A DNA stretch of 64,000 bases from Maridesulfovibrio sp. (lineage in GTDB: Bacteria; Desulfobacterota; Desulfovibrionia; Desulfovibrionales; Desulfovibrionaceae), in contig NZ_OY763930.1 of the NCBI RefSeq assembly GCF_963667685.1, positions 2,277,501 through 2,341,500 on the forward strand. The letters are read 5' to 3'. The notes under the pieces are model-generated. The model was not told where the DNA came from. It searched no databases and worked only from the letters and a program-made list of their open reading frames with translations. Positions 26,001-34,638 of the stretch are shown here, piece by piece (the first letter of the stretch is position 1; the number at the start of each line of letters is the position of its first letter). A program made the translations under genes and the position numbers.

Positions 26001-27272
26001 TTCGTTCATGGCGTAATCACAGGGAACAGAGTTCTTCAGCCATGTGTACTTGGCATCCTGCCCGCCGATTTCAAAGATGGTATCCACGTCAGGGTCGTAG
26101 TGTACAGCTGCGGCGGCATGGGCGGTTATTTCGTTAATGATGCCGTCAGTTCCTGCATGAAGTCCGGCAATGTTGCGGCCGGATCCGGTTACACCTAGAA
26201 CTTCGGCTACGGTTCCGGCGGGAACCTGTTCCGCGAGATTTGCGTAGACACGGCGTGAAGCGCCGATGGGATCACCATCGGTTCGAAGGTAGCAGGAGGC
26301 CACAATCTCGGTCCGTTCCAGATCAAGCAGCACTCCTTTTGTTGTAGTCGATCCGACATCAAGTCCAAGGGCAAGCCTGTACCCGGGAATAAATACGGCC
26401 TCTTCGCTGTCATGGAATTTTACAGCACCGGCAAAGTTCCTCAGTGGCTGGAGAAAAGTGAATGTAGTGTCACCTTTACGGATAACACTTTCTACATTCT
26501 GCGGAATGGGCACTCCGTGTTTATTTGCCCATATAGCAGCCCCGAGTGCCTCGAAACTGTTGCCGTGCTCGGGGAGGAGCAGGTCCGGGATTTCCCGGCG
26601 CAGTTCACGAACCATGAATTTATTCTGCGAACAATTACCGATCAATGCAACTTTCTCAGACGGAAGCTTGCGCAGCAGCTCGATACATTTCCCGGCCATC
26701 ATACGGGCCAGTCCTGCGACGACAGAATTTTTATCAATACCCTTGTTAAGGGCATGGGTGCAGTCACTTTTGCAGAATACCGAACAGCGCCCTGAAACCT
26801 TGTGCGGCTCAGCCATGTCCATACGGGACATGTCTTCCAAACCAAGTCCCATGCGTCCGAGCTGCTGCACGAGAAATTCTCCGGTCCCGGAAGCGCATTT
26901 ATTCCCGGTATGTACGGTAGCTACCTTGCAGTCGTCATCAAGCAGGTAGGCCATGAAGGTTTCGCCACCGGCGCTAAGTACGGTGTTGTAGCCGTCTTTG
27001 ACGAAATTCTGATGGGTCAGGGCTGCTTCAATAGCCTGAGGTTCAGAAATGGTCGGAAGGTCAAGCAGGTGGCGGAACTTACGCCCGGTGACTGCTGTGG
27101 GAGTATTTTCAGGCGGCTGGATCTCTTGTAAGGCTTTGAGGACTGTTTTTGCCGGGTTGCCTTCGTGGTTCAGTGAAATGGATTTAAGAATTTGTATTTT
27201 GTCGTTGGCGTTATCGGCCAGCAGCATGCTGACTGATGAGGCTCCAGCGCAGATGCCCAATGAAATCGTCAT
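23058..27272 (-). CDS. Fused 2-hydroxyacyl-CoA dehydratase activase / dehydratase-like protein
   Basis: A protein of about 1404 residues joining several modules of the BadF/HgdC and HgdB families. First comes an ASKHA ATPase half with KCASGTGEFL; then a complete activase domain from about residue 300 with ALGLDVGSTTTKGVLLD, FEIGGQDAKY and NEACSAGTGSFLEE, whose cysteines bridge a 4Fe-4S cluster between subunits. These are followed by a DUF2229-type domain (RSLLMNTWFPLF) and two HgdB-like cluster-binding parts (PRSGGCGSELN, SSCKECLPLQ). Such giant proteins are common in anaerobes; they probably couple ATP hydrolysis to low-potential electron transfer, substrate unknown. The ATG at 27272 lies 19 nt after the preceding stop; an in-frame TTG at 27323 would overlap the upstream gene. 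Confidence 0.85.
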   Translation of the reverse strand: MTISLGICAGASSVSMLLADNANDKIQILKSISLNHEGNPAKTVLKALQEIQPPENTPTAVTGRKFRHLLDLPTISEPQAIEAALTHQNFVKDGYNTVLSAGGETFMAYLLDDDCKVATVHTGNKCASGTGEFLVQQLGRMGLGLEDMSRMDMAEPHKVSGRCSVFCKSDCTHALNKGIDKNSVVAGLARMMAGKCIELLRKLPSEKVALIGNCSQNKFMVRELRREIPDLLLPEHGNSFEALGAAIWANKHGVPIPQNVESVIRKGDTTFTFLQPLRNFAGAVKFHDSEEAVFIPGYRLALGLDVGSTTTKGVLLDLERTEIVASCYLRTDGDPIGASRRVYANLAEQVPAGTVAEVLGVTGSGRNIAGLHAGTDGIINEITAHAAAAVHYDPDVDTIFEIGGQDAKYTWLKNSVPCDYAMNEACSAGTGSFLEESAKETLGIDVTDIAGVAFKGNNPPNFNDQCAAFIGSDLKLAAQEGVPLEDMVAGLVYSICINYANRVKGNRTVGSKIFMQGGVCYNKAVPTAMAALTGQEIIVPPHPGLTGAFGVALEASRRSELGSVSKGNFDPAELSKREVCYKTPFTCNGAGRECDLGCSIARIVVEGRTFPFGGICNRFDNSKISKDVKPGDDLVLWREKRVFRDLSLPHEGQPVIGMNRSLLMNTWFPLFNTFFKSMGFGVRMPEKADPDSIEQKSAPFCHPVELAHGGLGELLKLDTDYIFLPHLRSMPLKSGDRSCTCVLVQGEPYYLKAAFPELEKRLLLAPVLHMQNGEGQLRTAMLKIAAELKIDLNMAIDAFEAALADQEQFFADLRRKGEDFLRNMDSDERGMVLFGRPYNAFSSWANKSIPTKFATRGVTIIPCDMLPRSGGCGSELNMYWATGEQIMDSAKLVAENPRLFGTYITNFSCGPDSFLLGHFRKVMGSKPSLTLELDSHTADAGIETRIEAFLDIVDGFSNLEETRQNKQKTFRAARCEVRNEITGITDSNGKWHAVNDPKVTLLIPSLGEISTDFLAASMQRDNIRYKVLGHASEAALKKGRNNSSCKECLPLQLTAGALLEHIESCDKNELTLFLMPKAKGPCRFGQYSVFMNDLIERLEIPNLAIFAPSSTNGYGGLSTAVTLGMWQGIVTGSILEDIHATISTAARDKDAALKLFWQVRQDLLDSMADWKTFSKALRKAAGDLSTIELAKPVEMYPVISLLGEIYVRHDPLARRSLPERLTEQGFIVRVAPVLEWMKYTDWLNRNNIEGKTGLKTLLAQGVKSYFERRIRHILKASGLLFYPGPDVREVVSHGKPHISEQLTGEAILTVGASLHEIMSPSCGVISIGPFGCMPSRVAEAVLNEKFRAGSAGKKATALLGKDSRLPFLAIETDGNPFPQLIEARLEAFCLQAKRLHKRMSAPEC

Positions 27273-27291
27273 TTTTCCAGTTTTGGCGGGA

Positions 27292-28080
27292 CTAGTTTGC
27301 AAGTGTGGGTAGTTCAATTTCAAAAACCTTGTTCCAGAATTTTCCGGTCACAAAAAGTCGTTTTTCATCGGCGTTCCAGGCAATGCCGTTGGCTGCTTCG
27401 GCTTTTTTCCCGGCTAGTGGGCGCAGTGCGGATATATCCAGCCAGAATTTAACTTTACCGTTATGCGGATCAATAGCCGCTATGCGGTCATTTTTCCATA
27501 TATTGCTGAAAATAAGACCGTTTATATATTCCAGTTCATTAAGTCTGTGGATGCTGACAACACCGTCTGTTACCTGTAGCTCTTTTATTCGGGCAAAATC
27601 ATAAGGGTCCCTTAAGGTCAATATGGAGGAACCGTTGCTTTGATAAATAAAGTTTCCGTCCGTGGTCAGACCCCATCCCTGACCTTTGTATTTGAAGATT
27701 CTTTTACGGGCAAGGGAACCTGCGGTATATACGTAACATTTACCGGAACGCCACGTTAGCTGGTAAATCTCATCTTTCAGGCAACATATTCCTTCACTGA
27801 AAATTTGAATGTTATTTTTAACCAGTGTATGCACTCTGCCGCTTTCCAAGTCCACCTTACGCAGAGATGAACGGCCAAGTTTTCCGGTGCTTTCGTATAA
27901 CCATCCTCTGTGGTATAATAATCCCTGAGTGAAGGCCAATTCGTCGTGCGGATATTGATTAATGATTCTGCATTTGAATACAGGAGTTCCGCCTGTTTCA
28001 AGGGCATAGCTTTTTGGCCCGAAAAAGTGCAGAATAAATATAAGGGTAATAAAATATAAGATTATTCGATTTGCTTTCAT
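27292..28080 (-). CDS. Glutaminyl-peptide cyclotransferase, periplasmic
   Basis: A 262-residue protein with an N-terminal signal peptide or anchor (residues 1-26). It belongs to the five-bladed beta-propeller glutamine cyclotransferase family, which converts N-terminal Gln to pyroglutamate. The signature FTQGLLYHRGWLYESTGKLG and SSLRKVDLESGRV are present, as is ELEYINGLIFSNIW and the later ANGIAWN segment. It is just upstream of the giant activase gene, same strand, with only a short gap to the preferred start of that gene. Whether there is a functional link is unknown. Confidence 0.88.
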   Translation of the reverse strand: MKANRIILYFITLIFILHFFGPKSYALETGGTPVFKCRIINQYPHDELAFTQGLLYHRGWLYESTGKLGRSSLRKVDLESGRVHTLVKNNIQIFSEGICCLKDEIYQLTWRSGKCYVYTAGSLARKRIFKYKGQGWGLTTDGNFIYQSNGSSILTLRDPYDFARIKELQVTDGVVSIHRLNELEYINGLIFSNIWKNDRIAAIDPHNGKVKFWLDISALRPLAGKKAEAANGIAWNADEKRLFVTGKFWNKVFEIELPTLAN

Positions 28081-28229
28081 CTTTGCCTAGATTAGCTAAT
28101 TTTTTGACGAAGAGCCAGAATCGGAGCATTATATTTTTTCTCTAAAAGGTATGAAATCTATACCGTAATGATTAAGGTTCCGATAAGGTGTCTATGAGGG
28201 GTCATAACAGGATATCCGGAGGCTTAACT

Positions 28230-29213
28230 ATGAGTGCCAGCTCATCATTGTTCAACTATACTCCTTCCGTCAGGAAGGAAGAAGTAGAGGAGCCAACGTT
28301 TGTAACGGTTGTGTCCTTGCGTACTGATTCGCATAGAATTCAAGGTAAGAAATACTGGTTGGCCACTAAACTTGATAATGATCAGTTTGAACTACTACTG
28401 CTAAACGACAACTGGGTGCCGACAGGCGATCCGACAATTATTGGTGATGGAGAATTTGCAGCTCACTACACCCTTGAACTCGATTACTACCAGCAGCATG
28501 TGCGCCCGGCCATGGAGAAGCAGGACGGGAGATTGAAAAGGGGGGAAGCGCATCGTGAACAGGGCGAGCTCTACAGTGCTGAGATGGAATATTCCGAGGC
28601 ACTGGAAGTTGACGAGAAAAACGTCCGCGCTACTTTCGGGCTTGGTATGACTTATCTGGCAAAAGGTGATCTGGAGCGGGCACAGGAAGTTTTTGCCAAG
28701 GTTCTGCAACTCAAAACCGCTTTTGCAATTGAACATAAACATATGTTTAATGATTTTGGCATATCAATGCGTAAAAATGGTATGTTCCGCGAAGCATTGC
28801 AGTACTATAATCGTGGTGTTGATCTGGACAGTACGGATGAGAATTTATTTTTCAATATTGCCCGAACTTATTACGAAGCAGGTGACTGGGAAAATTGTTT
28901 CCGCTATCTGACAATGTGCCTTGAAAAGAATCGCGGAGTACGTGAAGCACAGAAATTCTGCCATTATCTGATTAAGAAGACAGAGGAAGATGAATCCATG
29001 CTTCGTGAGATGGCTGGCGGCGAAAATGGTGACACACTGCGCAGTGATATACTTAACCTACTGCGCAAGATGCAGATTGCAGCTGGTGTGGAGCTTGACG
29101 ATGCAATCGAAAAGACCCACAAAATACGCGACCGCATGATAGCCCTTAAAGAGGAGGATATGCAGTTTAAGGAAGTGGAAAAAGATCTCTACAAGCTAGA
29201 TGATGATTTTTAG
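28230..29213 (+). CDS. Tetratricopeptide-repeat protein
   Basis: A 327-residue cytoplasmic protein. About residues 100-235 contain three or four TPR helices (for example YSAEMEYSEALEVDEKNVRA and LFFNIARTYYEAGDWENCFR), a protein-binding scaffold. The ATG at 28230 is supported by GGAGG at 28218; a GTG at 28188 upstream is less likely. It ends by overlapping the stop of the convergent TrkA gene by four bases. No catalytic motif is visible; the binding partner is unknown. Confidence 0.8.
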   Translation: MSASSSLFNYTPSVRKEEVEEPTFVTVVSLRTDSHRIQGKKYWLATKLDNDQFELLLLNDNWVPTGDPTIIGDGEFAAHYTLELDYYQQHVRPAMEKQDGRLKRGEAHREQGELYSAEMEYSEALEVDEKNVRATFGLGMTYLAKGDLERAQEVFAKVLQLKTAFAIEHKHMFNDFGISMRKNGMFREALQYYNRGVDLDSTDENLFFNIARTYYEAGDWENCFRYLTMCLEKNRGVREAQKFCHYLIKKTEEDESMLREMAGGENGDTLRSDILNLLRKMQIAAGVELDDAIEKTHKIRDRMIALKEEDMQFKEVEKDLYKLDDDF

Positions 29214-29872
29214 TTGTCTGGTAGTTTAATCAGGTTTTCCTTCGTCCCGATCATAATAAGAATATCATTTTCTTTTAACTCTTCCGTTGCCTTTGGCACA
29301 AAATTAAGTTCTTCTGATCCGTTTTTGCGGATAGCGATAACCTGTACCTGATAATTGTTGGTCAGATTCAAATCTATGAGTGTTTTTCCTGCCCATTCCT
29401 TTACTTCCCGCTCTTTAATCAGAATATCTGTTCCCATGGATAGATATTCGACCATGCCCGGTGTGGAAAGTTTGTGAGCCAGTTGCTTAGCGGCAAAGAG
29501 TTCCGGGAAAACAACATAATCCACGCCCATCTTGCTGAGAATTTTCTTGTGGGCAACACTGATAGCCTTAACCCAGATCTTATTGACCCCGATCTCTTGC
29601 AGGTTAAGAACTACGAGAACACTGGCCTCCAGAGACTCGCCTGTGGAAACCACCACATAATCAAAGTCTTGAAAGCTGAGCTGCTTCAGTGTCTGCGGGT
29701 CTGTTCCGTCTGCCTGAAAAACTTGAGCAATGTATGGTTTGGCCGCTTTGACTCGTTCTTCGAATGTGTCCACTCCAACAACATTGTGACCCAGCTTACG
29801 CAGGTTCAGGGCCAGTTCCAGACCAAATTTACCAAGGCCGATTACGCCTACTTCTATGGTTTCTTTTGACAT
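29210..29872 (-). CDS. K+ uptake regulatory subunit TrkA/KtrA (RCK)
   Basis: A 220-residue cytoplasmic gating protein for a potassium transporter. An N-terminal RCK/Rossmann domain has GLGKFGLELALNLRKLGH and binds NAD(H) or ATP; the aspartate after the second strand (VVGVDTFEE) is present. From about residue 140 there is a TrkA-C domain. One RCK plus one TrkA-C domain is the KtrA size, not the double-length E. coli TrkA. The membrane subunit gene is immediately upstream, separated by a repeat element. The GGAGGC just before the start is inside that repeat. Confidence 0.92.
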   Translation of the reverse strand: MSKETIEVGVIGLGKFGLELALNLRKLGHNVVGVDTFEERVKAAKPYIAQVFQADGTDPQTLKQLSFQDFDYVVVSTGESLEASVLVVLNLQEIGVNKIWVKAISVAHKKILSKMGVDYVVFPELFAAKQLAHKLSTPGMVEYLSMGTDILIKEREVKEWAGKTLIDLNLTNNYQVQVIAIRKNGSEELNFVPKATEELKENDILIMIGTKENLIKLPDN

Positions 29873-29879
29873 ATCTTAT

Positions 29880-29950
29880 TGCCTCCGGCGTCGAACCGGG
29901 ACTCAGCCCATTTTGACAGGGTTTAAGAATCCCTCTACTTTTCAATAGGG
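29880..29950. repeat. Interspersed intergenic repeat (CTCCGGCGGC family, diverged)
   Basis: Starts GCCTCCGGCGTCG and contains GGGTTTAAGAATCCCT and CTTTTCAATAGG, the ends of the same family as at 37218. It lies between trkH and trkA and provides the trkA ribosome-binding site. Confidence 0.6.
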
Positions 29951-30011
29951 TTGCGCCGTTTTGTTCTTTTATATCGCAGTTTATACATCTATTCCAAACT
30001 GAACCTGAAGA

Positions 30012-31373
30012 TTATCCTAGCGGTAAATCATCTTCGGGCAGTCTGTAGCGTGGTTCCCTTTGCCAGCTGTTGATTGCGGTGAGCATCCAGACAGGGCCGA
30101 GTCTCCCTAAAAACATGAGACATATTATGATGGTTTTGCCGGCTCCGCTTAAGCCCGGTGTTACCCCGGTGGAGAGTCCCACGGTGGCAAAGGCGGAGAC
30201 AGCTTCAAATGTTATTTCTATGAAGTGTCCGCGCACTTCGCTGTGCGGTAGGTGGCTGCCCTCGGTGATGCTTAGCAGGATGATTGCCGAACCGAGAATT
30301 ACGCTGGCTAAGGTCAGCAGGGTCAAAGCTCGGTTGACGCTTTCTTTTGTCAGTGCGTACCAGCCGACTTTAACCTGCGAATGGCCTTTAATCTTTGAGA
30401 CGATAAATCCTACCCATGTGCGAAAGGTTGTTGTTTTTAATCCACCTGCACACGACCCCGGTGAACCGCCGATCAGCATCAGCGCTATCATGGTAAGCAG
30501 CGAAATATTAGTCAGCCCGGAAATATCCACGGTGTTGAATCCGGCAGTACGGCAGCTTACTGACTGGAATAGAGCGGCAATCTCGTTGACTATTGCTCCT
30601 TTGACTACGTGAACCTTTAAGCTTTCAGCGAAAAAGATGGCCAGACCGCCGATGATAATAAGTGAAAGACTTGTCTCGAGAACAATGCGGGTGTGCCAGC
30701 TCAGGGAATGGGCAGAAATTTCAGGCTTTCTTCGGCGTACAAAGTTAATGCACTTCTGCCATATCTCGGTCATTACGTAAAAACCCAGCCCCCCCATAAC
30801 GATAAGAGCTATGAAGACGGAATTAATTCCAAGATGATTTTTCCATCTGGTCAGGCTGTCTGAATAGAGTGAGAAACCTGCGTTACAGAAAGCAGAAATA
30901 GAATGGAAGACTGCCGAAAATGGATAAAAACCCGTCGGGTCCATGCGGTTAAGCAGCAGTGCTCCCAGTGCTTCAATGGACAGTACCGCTGTAACAACAC
31001 CGACAATAAATTTGCCCATGTTAAAAGAAGGATCATGGATTAAAGTCTGGCTGACAGCAATACGGTCTGCTGCACTGACCTTCTTACCCAGCAGATAAAT
31101 GACCAGACTGGCATATGTCATAATACCCAGCCCGCCGAGCTGAATCAGGGCCAGAATCACACTCTGCCCGGTGCGGCTGAAAAAACTACCAGTATCTACT
31201 ACGGCAAGTCCGGTAACACAAACCGCTGAAGTGGCTGTAAATACAGCATCAAGAAATGAAAGTTCCTTTCCCGGATGGCAGATATCCAGCTTGAGCAAAA
31301 GGCCGCCTAGCAGGATAGCTGCAAAAAAAGCGTAAATCGGCATCCAGAATGGAGAAGTCGCTTTGGAATTCAT
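30012..31373 (-). CDS. K+ uptake membrane subunit TrkH/KtrB
   Basis: A 453-residue polytopic membrane protein of the Trk/Ktr/HKT family. Four pore loops with the selectivity glycine are expected; visible ones include DAVFTATSAVCVTGLAVVDT, SISAFCNAGFSL, SVSCRTAGFNTVD and ISAFATVGLSTG-like VSAFATVGLST. It forms the potassium-conducting pore and takes up K+ (or K+ with Na+), gated by the RCK subunit encoded next. Its length and its single-RCK partner suggest the KtrB subgroup. Confidence 0.93.
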   Translation of the reverse strand: MNSKATSPFWMPIYAFFAAILLGGLLLKLDICHPGKELSFLDAVFTATSAVCVTGLAVVDTGSFFSRTGQSVILALIQLGGLGIMTYASLVIYLLGKKVSAADRIAVSQTLIHDPSFNMGKFIVGVVTAVLSIEALGALLLNRMDPTGFYPFSAVFHSISAFCNAGFSLYSDSLTRWKNHLGINSVFIALIVMGGLGFYVMTEIWQKCINFVRRRKPEISAHSLSWHTRIVLETSLSLIIIGGLAIFFAESLKVHVVKGAIVNEIAALFQSVSCRTAGFNTVDISGLTNISLLTMIALMLIGGSPGSCAGGLKTTTFRTWVGFIVSKIKGHSQVKVGWYALTKESVNRALTLLTLASVILGSAIILLSITEGSHLPHSEVRGHFIEITFEAVSAFATVGLSTGVTPGLSGAGKTIIICLMFLGRLGPVWMLTAINSWQREPRYRLPEDDLPLG

Positions 31374-31433
31374 GTGGTCCTATTTACGCCCGAGATTTAA
31401 AGAAGGCAAGTATTGTTGCCTAAGGCTCCAAAC

Positions 31434-33356
31434 TTATTTTCCGGTACGTTTCCTGTACTCCGCCAGTTTTTCTTCGACTTCTTCCCAACGTTCGAAGGTC
31501 GCTTCGTGGTCGGTTTCGAGTTTTTCAAGCTCTGCTTGCGCTGCGGCCATTTCTTCGCCGGATTTTTTGTAGAATTCCGGATCAGCCATCTGGGTCTGCA
31601 TAGCTTCGATAGCTGTTTCGAGCTCTTCAATTTTTCCGGGCAGCTCAACTATTTCAATTTCCAGAGCTTCAAACTCGCGCTGCTCTTTATAGCTGAGTTT
31701 TTCCGGGCGTGCGTCCGGGTTTTTTTTCGTCTTGGGCTTCTGTGCCTTGGGCTTGGCTTCTTCTGTCTGTTGTTGGCGCTGACGCACCCAGTCATCATAA
31801 CCGCCCACATAGTCGTTAACCAGTGCGTTACCCTCAAAGGCGAGGGTTCCGCTGACAACGTTGTTAAGAAAAGCACGGTCATGACTTACGATGATAACTG
31901 TACCGGGATAATCCATGATACGGTCTTCGAGCAGTTCAAGAGTTTCGGCATCGAGGTCGTTTGTCGGTTCGTCCATTACCAGCAGGTTTGACGGCCTGGT
32001 GAAAAGGCGGGCCAGCAACAGCCGGTTGCGTTCCCCACCGGAAAGAACACTGACCGGGGAGTTCGCGCGGTCCGGGGAGAAAAGGAAATCTTTCAGATAG
32101 CCCATGACATGCTTGGTACGGCCATTAATTGTTACTGTGTCATTCCCGTCGGCCACGGAATCGCGCACTGATTTATTCGGGTCAAGCTGTTCGCGGTGCT
32201 GGTCGAAATATGAAATTTCGAGTTTGGTTCCCAGCTTCACTGTCCCGGAATCAGGTTTGATATTGCCGAGCAGTACTTGAATGAGAGTTGTCTTGCCAGC
32301 TCCGTTGGGACCGATAATTCCTATACGGTCGCCGCGCATGATGGTGACATTCAGGTCTTTAAAAATGGGATTGCTGTCCCATGCGTATGAAGCATTAATT
32401 GTTTCTGCTACGACCTTGCCGGAACGGGATGCTTCCTGAATTTCAATTGTAGCTCTGCCGGTCCGCTCACGGCGCTGCTTGCGTTCTTCTCGCAGTTGCT
32501 TGAGCGCGCGGACACGGCCTTCATTACGGGTGCGCCGGGCTTTTATGCCCTGCCTGATCCATACCTCCTCGCGGGCCAGTTTTTTATCAAATTCTGACCA
32601 GTTCTTTTCTTCGGCAGCCAGCAGGTCTTCCTTGCGTTTGAGAAAGGTATCGTAGTCGCAGGACCAGTCTGCAAGATTTCCCCTGTCAAGCTCGATGATA
32701 CGAGTTGCAATTTTACGCAGGAACATGCGGTCGTGAGTGATGAAAATCAGGGTGCGGGTGTTCTTTGTGATAAACTCTTCAAGCCATGCAATGGAGTCGA
32801 TATCAAGATGGTTGGTAGGCTCGTCAAGGAGCAGGATATCCGGTTTTGATGCCAGGGCACGGGCAAGTAAAGCGCGTCTCTTCAACCCGCCTGATAGATT
32901 TTCAAAACGCATTTCAGCACTGAGTGAGAGACGGGAAATAACCATTTCAATGGTGGTCAATGCCTCCCATCCGCCATGTTTTTCCATTACTTCTTCGACT
33001 TCCGAAAGCTTGGAGACATCGCCGCCGCTGGCTACTTCAAGGCTTACCATGTGGTATTTGGTCAGGGCTTCTCCCAGTTCGCCGAGGCCCCCGGCAACAA
33101 CTTCAAAAATGGAGCCTTCTAGTACTTCCGGAACTTTCTGTGAAAGGCGGGCTACGGTAACACCTTTCTGGTAAGAAATATTTCCACTGTCAGGAACCAG
33201 ATCTCCGCTCATGAGACGGAGCAGGGTGGATTTACCTTCCCCGTTTCGACCGACAATACAGATCCGTTGTCCTTCTTCTACTTGAAAGGACACCCGGTCC
33301 AGCAGCTGTGGACCACCGAAGGTCATGGAAATATCGCTTACGCTCATTAAAGCCAT
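31434..33356 (-). CDS. uup: ABC-F type ATPase, Uup-like
   Basis: A 640-residue soluble protein with two ATP-binding domains and no membrane helices. The P-loops are GRNGEGKST (about residue 36-44) and GPNGAGKTT (about 349-357); the signatures are NLSGGLKRR and LSGGERNR; both Walker B motifs (ILLLDEPTNHLD and LLVMDEPTNDLD) are intact. The interdomain linker near residues 240-300 and a C-terminal coiled coil (about 555-640) match Uup, an ABC-F protein tied to ribosome function and DNA stability. ABC-F proteins act in the cytosol and are not exporters. A GGAG site precedes the start. Confidence 0.93.
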   Translation of the reverse strand: MALMSVSDISMTFGGPQLLDRVSFQVEEGQRICIVGRNGEGKSTLLRLMSGDLVPDSGNISYQKGVTVARLSQKVPEVLEGSIFEVVAGGLGELGEALTKYHMVSLEVASGGDVSKLSEVEEVMEKHGGWEALTTIEMVISRLSLSAEMRFENLSGGLKRRALLARALASKPDILLLDEPTNHLDIDSIAWLEEFITKNTRTLIFITHDRMFLRKIATRIIELDRGNLADWSCDYDTFLKRKEDLLAAEEKNWSEFDKKLAREEVWIRQGIKARRTRNEGRVRALKQLREERKQRRERTGRATIEIQEASRSGKVVAETINASYAWDSNPIFKDLNVTIMRGDRIGIIGPNGAGKTTLIQVLLGNIKPDSGTVKLGTKLEISYFDQHREQLDPNKSVRDSVADGNDTVTINGRTKHVMGYLKDFLFSPDRANSPVSVLSGGERNRLLLARLFTRPSNLLVMDEPTNDLDAETLELLEDRIMDYPGTVIIVSHDRAFLNNVVSGTLAFEGNALVNDYVGGYDDWVRQRQQQTEEAKPKAQKPKTKKNPDARPEKLSYKEQREFEALEIEIVELPGKIEELETAIEAMQTQMADPEFYKKSGEEMAAAQAELEKLETDHEATFERWEEVEEKLAEYRKRTGK

Positions 33357-33629
33357 TTGTTTAACTCCGCACTATACTTGATTAAAAATATAATATAACA
33401 AAGGTGTGTGTCCTTGATTGCACCAGTAGCTCAAACTTGAGGGCGGCAGTGTAGAATTTTGCCGTCAAAAAGGGAAGTCTGTTTATAGTGGCTCAAGGGA
33501 GCTTTTTTACGTTGCAATTTGTTGACGAAAGTCTAAGCATAGTGCAGATAAGCTCTAACGTTGCGCTTGCGTTTTGTTTTATTCAGATTTTAGCCCTCGC
33601 CGCGGAAACGGTCAGGATAGATTTAATAT

Positions 33630-34031
33630 ATGAATACCGGCGATAGATTACTGGACATATTTCAAGAAGAAACATTGGAACGGCTCGATAATATAGAGAC
33701 CGGGCTTTTGCATTTGGAAAACAGCACCGCGGAGCTAACCCCGGAGCTGATTAATTCCATATTTCGAGATGCTCATTCTATTAAGGCGGGTTCGAATCTG
33801 CTAAAGCTGTCAGTAATCGAAGAGCTTGCCCATAAACTGGAAAATGTTCTGGAATTGATTCGTTCCGAAGGTCTTGTTCCTACCGAGCTTATTATAACAG
33901 CTTCATTGGAATCAGTGGATAAGCTAAGGAATTTGACTGAGGATGTTCTCAACAGCAACACCAAGAGTATCCGGTTGCAGAAGACAATGCTTGAAGTTTC
34001 TGTTCAGCGTGCCTTGGCCGGCGAAAATTAA
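33630..34031 (+). CDS. Orphan Hpt-domain phosphotransfer protein
   Basis: A 133-residue protein consisting of one histidine phosphotransfer domain of the CheA P1 type. The phosphorylatable histidine is His49 in FRDAHSIKAGSNLLKL. The helices EETLERLDNIETGLLHLE and the following ELAHKLENVLELIRSEG are typical. There is no kinase, receiver or CheW domain in the gene, and none in neighbouring genes. It is monocistronic, closed by a strong terminator. Partner kinase unknown. Confidence 0.88.
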   Translation: MNTGDRLLDIFQEETLERLDNIETGLLHLENSTAELTPELINSIFRDAHSIKAGSNLLKLSVIEELAHKLENVLELIRSEGLVPTELIITASLESVDKLRNLTEDVLNSNTKSIRLQKTMLEVSVQRALAGEN

Positions 34032-34055
34032 GCCGCTTTTACAATTAAATTTTAG

Positions 34056-34089
34056 ACCCCCGTACTGAATAAACAGTACGGGGGTTTTT
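34056..34089 (+). terminator. Intrinsic terminator of the Hpt gene
   Basis: Stem CCCCCGTACTG / CAGTACGGGGG with a 6-nt loop and TTTTT. Confidence 0.9.
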
Positions 34090-34115
34090 CTTAGCCTGTG
34101 CCGCAGGAAAAGGGG

Positions 34116-34556
34116 CTATACTTGCCTTGCGATAGTTTTTCCCCACTGAACTATTTCATCGCGTGAGGGGTCTCCATCTATTTTCAGGCTGTCACCTACT
34201 ACCACCGCGCCCATTTTTTCGAGCTTCTCTTCGATGGCATCAACTGCACCGCAGAAGAATGTGTAGCTGGAGTCACCGCATCCGAAAACGGAAACCTTTT
34301 TGCCTTTTAAGTCTGCATTTTCAAGCTCATCGTAGAGGGGAATGAAGTCGTCCTGTAGTTCGATTTCATCTTCGCCCCAGGTTGAGCAGCCGAAAAGAAC
34401 TATGTCATACCCGTTTCCGAGATCAGCGATACTAACGTCTGTGACATTTTTAAGTTCGACTTGAATTTCATGGTTTTCAAGAACTTCCGCAACATATTCT
34501 GCCGCAGTTTCGGTATTTCCTGTGGTTGAGCCGTAGACGATCAATGATTTGGACAT
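34116..34556 (-). CDS. Flavodoxin
   Basis: A 146-residue FMN-binding electron carrier. The phosphate loop is GSTTGNTE (residues 9-16), the first aromatic flank is in [16 protein letters not shown], and the second is tyrosine in [15 protein letters not shown]. These match Desulfovibrio flavodoxins closely in length and layout. Flavodoxin replaces ferredoxin in low-potential electron transfer when iron is scarce. AAAGGAGG precedes the start. A Fur-type box lies about 70 nt upstream, in line with iron control. Confidence 0.96.
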   Translation of the reverse strand: MSKSLIVYGSTTGNTETAAEYVAEVLENHEIQVELKNVTDVSIADLGNGYDIVLFGCSTWGEDEIELQDDFIPLYDELENADLKGKKVSVFGCGDSSYTFFCGAVDAIEEKLEKMGAVVVGDSLKIDGDPSRDEIVQWGKTIARQV

Positions 34557-34623
34557 GATGTCCTCCTTTAAAGTATGTAATCAGGTTCGTTAACGTCACT
34601 TCGATCCTTAGTGACGATGAAAG

Positions 34624-34638
34624 TGAAAGTCAATATCA
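34624..34638 (-). promoter_or_regulatory. Fur box upstream of flavodoxin
   Basis: TGAAAGTCAATATCA matches the 7-1-7 Fur consensus TGATAAT-N-ATTATCA at 11 of 14 defined positions. It is part of a longer array with hexamers TGAAAG TGAAAG then TCAATA TCAATA (34618-34642 approximately), as seen in overlapping Fur sites. Confidence 0.6.
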
